A stretch of DNA of 64,000 nt, from assembly GCA_907163345.1 (NCBI GenBank), contig CAJQUN010000174.1, forward strand, positions 930,001 to 994,000. Direction: 5' to 3'. This DNA comes from Haberlea rhodopensis. Taxonomy: Eukaryota > Streptophyta > Magnoliopsida > Lamiales > Gesneriaceae. This document shows positions 56,769 through 64,000 of this stretch, one piece after another (position 1 is the first letter of the stretch; each line of letters begins with the position of its first letter). The notes beneath the pieces were generated by a model. It saw only the letters and a program-made list of their open reading frames with translations. It made no database searches and had not been told where the DNA came from. The translations under genes and the position numbers were made by a program.

Positions 56769-58971
56769 TTTTAGCAAGAAGATATTTAAGTGCCGAGTGA
56801 TCAGTGTACACAATTACTTTGGATAGACAGAGATAAGAGTGAAATTTATCAAATGCAAATACTACTGCTAGTAGTTCTTTCTCAGTGGTGGCATAGTTTT
56901 GTTGTGCCTCATTTAAAGTTCTACTAGCATAGTAAATAGTATGAAATACCTTATTCCGTCTTTGTCCCAATACTGCTCCGACAGCTGTGTCACTAGCATC
57001 ACACATCAACTCAAATGGCGTATCCCAATCCGGTGCTACCAACACAGGTGCTGTTATTAACTTCTCCTTTAATGTCTCGAATGCCTGCATACAATCAGGA
57101 GTAAAATCAAAAGGTGCATCTTTAGTCAGTAAATGGGAGAGTGGTTTTGAAATTTTTGAAAAATCTTTAATAAATCTCCTATAGAAGCCTGCATGGCCTA
57201 GGAAGCTTCGAACCCCCTTCACTGATACTGGTGGAGGTAGTTCCTGTATCACCTGGATCTTTGCTCGGTCCACCTCCATACCCTTGTGGGATATTTTGTG
57301 TCCCAAGACTATTCCCTCTTGTACCATGAAGTGGCATTTCTCCCAATTTAGTATCAAATTCGTCTCTTCACACCTTGTCAGTACTAAGTCAAGATTATTT
57401 AAGCAAGCATCAAAAGAATCCCCAAAGACAGAAAAGTCATCCATAAAGACCTCTAAGAATTTTTCAACCATATCATGAAAAATAGACATCATACATCTTT
57501 GAAACGTTGCAGGTGCATTACACAATCCAAATGGCATTCTCCTAAAAGCAAATGTACCATAAGGACAAGTGAAGGTAGTCTTCTCTTGGTCCTCAGGTGC
57601 AATAGCTATTTGATTATACCCAGAATAGCCATCTAGAAAACAATAGAAATCATACCCTGCTAGACGCTCTATCATTTGGTCAATGAATGGAAGGGGAAAA
57701 TGGTCTTTACGGGTGGCGTCATTTAACTTTCTATAATCAATGCAGACGCGCCAACCTGTGACTGTTATAGTAGGGATCAATTCATTGTTCTCATTTTTAA
57801 CGACAGTCATACCTCCTTTCTTGGGTACACATTGCACAGGACTAACCCATGCACTATCAGAAATAGGATAGATAATACCTGCATCCAGCAGTTTGATGAC
57901 CTCATTCTTCACCACTTCTTGCATCTTTGGGTTTAACCTGCGTTGTGGTTGAACCACGGGTTTGTAAGCATCCTCCATTAAGATCTTATGCATACATGTT
58001 GATGGGCTTATCCCTCTTATGTCCGCTACTTTCCACCCGAATGCTTTCTTATGCTCCCTCAAAATCCTAAGTAGTTTGTCTTCGTTTATACCTGTCAAAG
58101 ATGAAGAGACAATTACAGGCAATGACTCACTACAATCTAAATAAACATACTTGAGATGAGGAGGGAGGGTTTTGAGTTCAAGAGTTGGTGGTTCTTCAAT
58201 GGAGGGCTTTTGTGGCTTCATGTCCCTTTCACCCAACTCGCCTAGGTTGTTCCGCACACGCCTATTATGGGGAATATTGGCGTTCAAATAAACGACAGTC
58301 TCTTTCAACTCGACGGTCTCGCCCAGCTTTTCAATGTCCTCTACCAAACATGCTTCCAATTCATCCTTGTGTGTTCCCTTAAACACATTAGCAGATAACA
58401 CATCAATAATATCAACACTAAAACACATATGCTCATCATGTGGGTGTTTTAAAGCTTTAAAAACGTTGAAAGTGACTTGATCCTCCCCTACACGGAGGAT
58501 CAACTTCCCTTGTTGGACATCTATAAGTGCCTTTCCAGTAGCAAGGAATGGTCTTCCTAAGATCAGTGGCGTGTCAGCATCTTCTTCCATATCCAACACA
58601 AGGAAGTCTGCCGGGAAGATGAATTTATCGACCTTCACTAGGACATCCTCTATGATTCCTCGTGGGTATGTCACAGACGTATCTGCCAATTGCAAAGAAA
58701 CCGTGGTCGGTTTTGGCTCACCAAGTCCCAACTTCCTGAAAATTGACAAAGGCATAAGATTAATACTCGCACCTAAATCACATAAAGATTTTGTAAATGA
58801 AATAGACCCAATTGTGCAAGGTATAGAAAAACTCCCTGGATCTTTCAACTTAGGAGGCAGTTTGTTTTGGACAACGACAGAACACTCCTCAGTTAATTTA
58901 ATCGTCTCATGCTCACCCAATTTCCTCTTATTCGACAGAATATCTTTCAAAAACTTAGCGTAGCTAGGCAT
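56749..58971 (-). CDS. Protease, reverse transcriptase and RNase H of element C
   Basis: The open frame has 740 codons. The protease has the Athila form of the active site, CDLGASIN, at residues 64-71. RT follows with CIDYRKLNDATRKDHFPLPF, DGYSGYNQI, FGLCNAPATFQ and the catalytic FMDD (residues 510-513, VFMDDFSVFG). RNase H begins at FELMCDAS near residue 654 and has the TTEKELLAVVFAFDKF and YTDHSALKYLL motifs. The frame ends early at 56749 because of a one-base deletion in AAAAA. At its start it is separated from gag by another one-base deletion near 58971. Domains are complete, so the damage looks recent. Confidence 0.93.
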   Translation of the reverse strand: MPSYAKFLKDILSNKRKLGEHETIKLTEECSVVVQNKLPPKLKDPGSFSIPCTIGSISFTKSLCDLGASINLMPLSIFRKLGLGEPKPTTVSLQLADTSVTYPRGIIEDVLVKVDKFIFPADFLVLDMEEDADTPLILGRPFLATGKALIDVQQGKLILRVGEDQVTFNVFKALKHPHDEHMCFSVDIIDVLSANVFKGTHKDELEACLVEDIEKLGETVELKETVVYLNANIPHNRRVRNNLGELGERDMKPQKPSIEEPPTLELKTLPPHLKYVYLDCSESLPVIVSSSLTGINEDKLLRILREHKKAFGWKVADIRGISPSTCMHKILMEDAYKPVVQPQRRLNPKMQEVVKNEVIKLLDAGIIYPISDSAWVSPVQCVPKKGGMTVVKNENNELIPTITVTGWRVCIDYRKLNDATRKDHFPLPFIDQMIERLAGYDFYCFLDGYSGYNQIAIAPEDQEKTTFTCPYGTFAFRRMPFGLCNAPATFQRCMMSIFHDMVEKFLEVFMDDFSVFGDSFDACLNNLDLVLTRCEETNLILNWEKCHFMVQEGIVLGHKISHKGMEVDRAKIQVIQELPPPVSVKGVRSFLGHAGFYRRFIKDFSKISKPLSHLLTKDAPFDFTPDCMQAFETLKEKLITAPVLVAPDWDTPFELMCDASDTAVGAVLGQRRNKVFHTIYYASRTLNEAQQNYATTEKELLAVVFAFDKFHSYLCLSKVIVYTDHSALKYLLAKKMLNHV

Positions 58972-59258
58972 TTGAGTAAAGCATCAGCAAATGGAATATT
59001 TATTTGTAATTTCTTAAATATTTCTAAGAACTTAGCAAAACTAGCATCTACCTTTGCCCTTTTCAATGCAGCAGGAAATGGGGGAGGGATTTGTACCTTC
59101 TTGGGTGGTGCGATAGGTGCAGTAGTAGGAGTAGACTCACCATTTTCACGTGTCTGAATGTCATTCTCACCTTTCAACTCAACTACGTGCTCATCGTCCC
59201 GATCTTCAGTTTGTGATCCAATTTCTTTTCCACTCCTCAATGAGATCGCCTTGGCTTG
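58947..59258 (-). pseudogene. Gag-protease linker of element C, between stop and frameshift
   Basis: This short frame begins just after a TAG (59256-59258) in the gag frame. It reads AKAISLRSGKEIG, the usual Athila linker motif, then an acidic stretch and the Pro-rich IPPPFPAALKRAKVD, and ends by a one-base shift. In intact relatives it continues directly into the protease. The TAG sits where relatives usually have Glu, so it is probably a mutation rather than a programmed readthrough stop. Confidence 0.7.
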
Positions 59259-60560
59259 CTATCGGGGGTTCTTTTCCGTATCACTTGGTAAGCTTCCTGG
59301 TGCTCTTCCCGCTAACATATTTGCCATTTGCCCCATTTGAGTTTCCAAGTTCTTAATTGATGCATCTTGATTTTGCATCCTATTCTCCGTCATCGTCATG
59401 AACTTAGTTAGCAACTCTTCCATACTTGGCTTTGGTGGATAACCCGGTGGAGGTTGTGGATTCAAGACATTCTTTTGGTTGGACCAAGAGAAGTTCGGAT
59501 GATTCCTCCACGGTTGGTTATAGTTGTTGGAGTATGAATTACCCTGTGGTGGTCTATTTCCTACAAAATTGGCTTGTTCATTAGATAGCATAAAAGGGTT
59601 ACCTGCCTGACATTCCGTGCTTGGATGGTTGCCTCCACATAAATCGCACGTGATCACTTGAGCTTGCATGGCTGTCATGCTCAAACTGTCCATCTTCTTG
59701 TTCAAAGCCTCCAATTGAGCTTGTATTGATGTCACTTCGTCCACTTGATGCATCCCAATTGGTCTTTTGGGCACATTCCTTTCAGACTGCCACTGGTAAC
59801 TGTTGGATGCCATCTCTTCCAAGAGTGTGTAAGCTTCCTCAGGTGACTTTCTCATAATGGTACCTTCTGCTGCTGCATCAATCATAGATCTATTAGCAGA
59901 AAATAAACCACTGTAAAATGTTTGTACCTGAAGCCAAATCGGAAGGCCATGATGTGGGCATCTTCGAAGTAGATCCTTTAAGCGCTCCCAAGCTTCATAC
60001 AGTGTCTCCGGATCATGTTGCATGAATGTTGTGATATCATTGCGCATCTTAGCTGTCTTGGAAGGGGGAAAGTATTTTGATAGGAATGCTTGAGCCATCC
60101 CCTCCCAAGTAGTGATCGATCCTGCAGGCAATGAATTTAACCAACTCTTAGCTTTATCATTTAAGGAAAAGGGAAAGAGTCGTAACCTGATGGCGTCGTC
60201 GCTGACGCCATTGTGCTTGAATGTGTCGCATATCTCCAAAAAGTTGGAGATATGAGCATTAGGATCATCAGTATGCGATCCTCCGAATTGTACAGAATGT
60301 TGAATCATCTGAATTATGGCAGGCTTGATCTCGAAGTTATTAGCCTGAATCCTTGGTCTAGTGATGCTAGACATGGTGCCTTGAAAAGATGGTTGTGCAT
60401 AGTCCATCATGGACCTTGTAATTGGCACTTCATCATTGTGTTGTTCACCATTCCCTCGATTATTCTCAGCCATCTCTCTAGTTTCTTTCCGAAGTCTTCT
60501 GCAAGTTCGCTCAATCTCTAAGTCAAGTGGCTCTAATATAGGTCTGTCACTTCGTAGCAT
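59259..60560 (-). CDS. Gag of element C
   Basis: The frame has 433 codons and starts about 150 bp after the primer site. The retrotransposon gag core spans residues 85-220 (DPNAHISNFLEICDTF, LNDKAKSWLNSLPAGSITTW, EAWERLKDLLRRCPHHGLP). A single zinc knuckle CDLCGGNHPSTEC lies at residues 305-317. It is followed by an Asn/Gln/Pro-rich part and a coiled-coil-like ELLTKFMTMTENRMQNQD. It packages element RNA into virus-like particles. The end of gag is set by TAG at 59256. Confidence 0.92.
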   Translation of the reverse strand: MLRSDRPILEPLDLEIERTCRRLRKETREMAENNRGNGEQHNDEVPITRSMMDYAQPSFQGTMSSITRPRIQANNFEIKPAIIQMIQHSVQFGGSHTDDPNAHISNFLEICDTFKHNGVSDDAIRLRLFPFSLNDKAKSWLNSLPAGSITTWEGMAQAFLSKYFPPSKTAKMRNDITTFMQHDPETLYEAWERLKDLLRRCPHHGLPIWLQVQTFYSGLFSANRSMIDAAAEGTIMRKSPEEAYTLLEEMASNSYQWQSERNVPKRPIGMHQVDEVTSIQAQLEALNKKMDSLSMTAMQAQVITCDLCGGNHPSTECQAGNPFMLSNEQANFVGNRPPQGNSYSNNYNQPWRNHPNFSWSNQKNVLNPQPPPGYPPKPSMEELLTKFMTMTENRMQNQDASIKNLETQMGQMANMLAGRAPGSLPSDTEKNPR

Positions 60561-60707
60561 GCACTACAAAGATAACTCCCTGCAAAATTCAACACAACGA
60601 AGGAACAACAGTGGTGAAATCGTATAAACCGTAGTAAAAGTAAAAAATAAAAAAATATTATGGCTAAATTATAGTCAACTAATCTCCTATGATATTACTT
60701 AAACTAG

Positions 60708-60725
60708 TCCCCAGCAACGGCGCCA
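60708..60725 (-). other. Element C primer-binding site (tRNA-Asp)
   Basis: On the minus strand TGGCGCCGTTGCTGGGGA lies six bases after the 5' LTR. It is complementary to the tRNA-Asp 3' end with one mismatch. Confidence 0.88.
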
Positions 60726-60731
60726 AAAACT

Positions 60732-62254
60732 TGATCGCTATTATTTTAAACAGTTATTTTCAGTGTAGCGATTTATGTACCGCAAGTGCACGGTGTCAAG
60801 TTTTAATATAATGGTTTAAGAGTAAGGAGTGTCGTACCCACAGGGACTAGTAGCAATTACCACGTTGGATTAGAATTACTATATTTAACCTACTATTATG
60901 GAATGATTATTAAACTAAATTGACTTAAGCATAAAAATCAACCTAAACAGCAGTAATGAATAATTGAAGAGAATTTATAAACGAATTATCAAGACGTCGG
61001 TTCACCCATGTAATCCCCCAAAAGTTGTCTATTAATTAAGATTCAATGTTCTAAGTTCTAGGGTGACGAGTTTTCCTATTTCATTCGTTATACATTGGTC
61101 CGGTTATAACAAGTCTAGCAGTAACCTACAATAAATCACTCCCGTGTCTTTATTGAATGATTAATACCGAAAAACGCTTTGTGAAAACTGCTAGCCTTCG
61201 ATTTTGGTAAATCTATTGCTATCACACGTGTGCTAGATTTTACTTGGTCCGTCTCAACCTAAAACCCACGGCCTAATTTACTACGTCGTATCGTAATCTC
61301 CTATGGTCAATTCAATTACGATTACCAATATCATGCAAAAGGTAGCTAATCTTTTACAAGCATTAACAACATAAATTATGCGCAAAGATCATAGAAATTA
61401 AATCGAAACCGTTAATTAACTCAAGGGTTCAAACATGGGATCCCCTATATCTTGACAAAGAATTTAGCCAACAACCATAATCAAATTATAATGCATAAAC
61501 ATGTCTTTAAACAAATTCAACATCAAAATCTGATATAAAAATTAATAAGTTCAGAAATACTAAGATAACGAGGATGTCGCTCCGTGCGTCGCTCCGTTCT
61601 TCCGTTCCTTGCGTTGCTCTTGCTCTTCAATGAATTGTGGTGGTGCTTTGGATGAAGGAGAGGCTGCTAGGTTTGTGTAAAAGTGGGCAAAAGTCCTTTA
61701 AAAATCGTCCCTTAGTCTCATATATAGGGTTAACATGTGTGGGAAGGAGTCCCCTTTGAACCAAACATGGAAAGTCTTAATTTTTCCAAAAACTCTTATG
61801 CCGCGATCGATCTTCGCTCCCTCGCGATCAATCTTCATTCTCCACTGGACGTGTTAGCCAAAATAAACCAATCCGCGATCAATCTTCGCTGCCTCGCGAT
61901 CGATCGCGAGTCCTTACTGTATAGTGGCGATCGATCGCGAGTTCTCACCGATCGATCGCCAATGTCTTCTGTTCAGCATCATTCTTTAAAGCTCGGCGAT
62001 CGATCGCGATGTCATTGCCGATCGATCGCGAATTGTCCAAAATTCAAACTTCGAAATTTCAGTCCATTTTCTCACGTCTTCGCTCGGTTTGGTCCTTCTT
62101 CAACATTATTAGCTTATTTCCTCCACTTTTATCCCATTGGACCTAGATTCCTGAAATACACAAAAATATACCAAAAAGCGTAAAATCATCCAGGAATCAA
62201 TACGAAAATCAATACAAAAACATAGCAAAATAAGTGTAAAATTCACACTTATCA
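60732..62254 (-). repeat. Element C 5' LTR
   Basis: This is the right LTR, the 5' LTR on the minus strand, 1523 bp. It should hold the promoter. It carries the same palindrome pairs as the 3' LTR (61805-62027), with one site changed to GATCAATC. Confidence 0.92.
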
Positions 62255-62259
62255 AGATA

Positions 62260-63916
62260 CCCTATTATGAGTAGTTTTGAATATCTGTATTCAAAGATGC
62301 ATTTGGATAACAACGCATTGTGACTGTTCGAGCGATGGTTCGGGTATGGAAAGCGCATATGCCTGAAGTTGAAAGGAAAGAAGTATGAAAATACCTATGT
62401 AGAAGCTGTAAAAGATTTGTTGCGTTCTTGTGATATGACGTTCTTATGAAAATGAATAATGAAGTGGTGGCTAGTCTTGTCGGTATGAATTCGTGGAGAT
62501 ATTCACGTCAAATGTATATGGAGTAGATGTGTGGTGTTAATAATGATATCGATATGTATGTAAGATGTATGTGTTTGCATCTGTATGCTTATTGATCACC
62601 TGGGAGTGTAAATAGATTGATGAATCTCTTGATCGAGAGTGTGTTCTCCTCAAGAGTGGTAGTCTCGAGGGAGTAATTGATGCAGAGGGGTTTGAGTATG
62701 GTTTTGGTTGACTTTCTCTTGAAAGTTGTTGAAAGACGTATCTAGCAATTCAGATGTGTGGATATGTGTAACTCGAAAGTAACAATGGATAACCAGAACT
62801 CAAATTTGATACTTGTTGTCGAGATATATTGTGAGCATGCGATTGAGTATCGTGTATGTTTATGATGGAAGTACATGTGTTGTGAAATGTTTTGATAGAG
62901 TGCTGCTAGTATGTTGAGACAAGAGAGGATGTGTTGCCATGTGAATAGAAATGTGTATGTGTTGATTGATTGGTGAGGGTGCTCGAGTTATGTAGCAATT
63001 GATAGATGATTTCTTGGTGAATACGTTTCCATTGATTGTCATCGAATTCAAGATTTGTGTCATATTGACGTTTTACTGGATACGGCAAAGTTCCCGCTGA
63101 AGTGTTATGTGGTGTACAAGTTAAAGCACAAGTGGTTGGCATGACAATGAGATGTTATCTCTATATTCGTTTGACCGTAAAAGATTGTAGTTGTTGGAGC
63201 TTTTCTCTATTTACGAGGTTGGTGCGAGATAGATGTTCCCACAGTTAATGTTTTGTTCAAGATGTTTACATAACTCAATGTTGTATATTGGAATCTAGTT
63301 GCATGGTCTGCGTGGCACAGTAAGTATATGTGAGCAAAGGTAACAATTCTATGATTGATCAAATTGTAGTATACTTACTACAGATAGCACCAGTGAAGGT
63401 GTTGTATGGACGACGATGTAAGTCACTATTATTTTTGAATGTTAGTAATTAGTCAGTTAAGAGTGGACCATATATAGTACGAGAACATGGAGAAACCATG
63501 AAATGGATCAGAAGAAAATGAAAGGCTGCTCAGGACAGACAGGTCTCGTAAATGTTAATGTCAGTAACGATAAAGTATTCTAACAACATTGTCTTTGGCG
63601 GGTGTTATCTAGTTTGGTTGACCGTTCAAATTGTCTGAAGAAGATTCGATTTGACACTCGCATGAGATGACAGTTATCGTTAAGATATATGAATCTTATG
63701 ATGTGTTACAGCATATGGGTGCATTGGCAGATCTTTCAGTGACTGATTAGGAATTGCAAAGCAAAGGGACAATAATGATAACAACTCAGTTGACAACGAA
63801 GTGGCGAGGAAGTAACATGGGACACGGAACATATATGAGACAACTCTATCTCGAGTTGTTTGGTGGTATGTATATTGATTCGATTTCGGGTCGAAATCCA
63901 ATATGTTGGGGAGAAA
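62260..63916 (+). other. LARD2 internal domain, right part, non-coding
   Basis: Continuation of LARD2 after element C. No gene is seen. Near the end is a short inverted repeat GATTTCG-GGT-CGAAATC (63881-63897), then the polypurine tract before the 3' LTR. Confidence 0.6.
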
Positions 63917-64000
63917 TGTGATATCCCATTTTTATATGAAATTTCAATACCTTATGAAATAATTAGTTAATCTGTTCATAACTACATGCGAGTGAAAGTT
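63917..64000 (+). repeat. LARD2 3' LTR, first 84 bp
   Basis: It matches 46235-46318 base for base as far as visible and is cut by the window end. Confidence 0.9.

Larger units (their letters stand above)
50342..62254 (-). mobile_element. Athila-type element C, young, nearly complete (11,913 bp)
   Basis: The element lies on the minus strand with LTRs of identical length (1523 bp) that differ at 11 positions (0.7 percent). The target duplication AGATA (50337-50341 and 62255-62259) is perfect. It has a tRNA-Asp primer site, gag, protease-RT-RNase H, integrase, an extra ORF after pol, and a polypurine tract. The coding part has a TAG between gag and protease and two one-base deletions. It is inserted in the interior of LARD2. 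Very similar LTRs point to a recent insertion. Confidence 0.93.
46235..64000 (+). mobile_element. LARD-like element 2, plus strand, split by element C and cut by the window end
   Basis: The 5' LTR is at 46235-48191, the tRNA-iMet primer site at 48196-48207, and the interior at 48192-50341 and 62255-63916. A polypurine tract (GTTGGGGAGAAA) comes just before the 3' LTR, which starts at 63917 with TGTGATATCCCATTTTTATA and runs off the window. The interior (about 3.8 kb without element C) has no gag or pol content. It differs in sequence from LARD1, yet shares its size class, primer and CTTACA LTR end, so it is a second non-autonomous family. Confidence 0.85.

Noticed and set aside
59256..59258. 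Programmed TAG readthrough between gag and pol of element C
   Set aside because: The context is CGA TAG CAA, only part of the known readthrough context, and relatives usually have a Glu codon here. Two frameshifts downstream make simple mutation likelier.

Overview
This window is a repeat-dominated piece of a flowering-plant nuclear genome. The evidence is tRNA-iMet and tRNA-Asp primer sites, Athila-type and Ty1/copia elements, LARD-like elements, an hAT transposase fragment, and two spliced host loci: a broken tubulin chaperone A gene and an intact five-exon gene of unknown function. The sequence looks eudicot-like, but I cannot name the species. At least two thirds of the window is transposon DNA, mostly nested insertions whose target-site duplications (TSDs) can be read directly.

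Left block (1-26856). Positions 1-389 and 9359-9446 are the 3' internal end of a plus-strand Athila-like element (A), with its 3' LTR at 9447-11202. A is split by a minus-strand, non-coding LARD-like element (390-9358, TSD GAATT). An endogenous pararetrovirus-like fragment follows (11208-12336). Next is a decayed Ty1/copia element (12410-26856), interrupted in pol by a gag-only minus-strand Athila-like element (B, 17718-23597, TSD AGAAC).

Middle block (26857-46234). This is the most host-like part. It holds an hAT-type miniature element (27812-28287, TSD AAAGTATC) carrying a tRNA-like segment, then a TFCA-like gene (28499-31033) with one extra base in each of its three exons. After that comes a giant AT-rich foldback element (31748-37736, 9-bp TSD AACAAATAA). 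Its two arms of about 2.5 kb consist largely of 44-bp repeats; one arm contains a complete 352-bp TRIM, and a second small foldback sits at the exact centre. An intact minus-strand gene (38325-40592), weak gene-like signals to about 43600 and an hAT transposase remnant (45141-45530) complete the block.

Right block (46235-64000). A second plus-strand LARD-like element starts at 46235 and runs off the window. Its internal region is split by a young 11.9-kb minus-strand Athila element (C, 50342-62254, TSD AGATA; LTRs of equal length with 11 substitutions in 1523 bp). C encodes gag, protease-RT-RNase H, integrase and an additional ORF, but carries one in-frame stop and two single-base deletions.

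The gag-only and non-coding elements would depend on proteins from coding relatives such as C. The least explained signals are paired GATCGATC palindromes spaced 20-22 bp apart in three different LTR families, an array of covarying hairpins just downstream of a LARD primer site, hairpin tandem repeats in the other LARD's LTR, and the giant double foldback.
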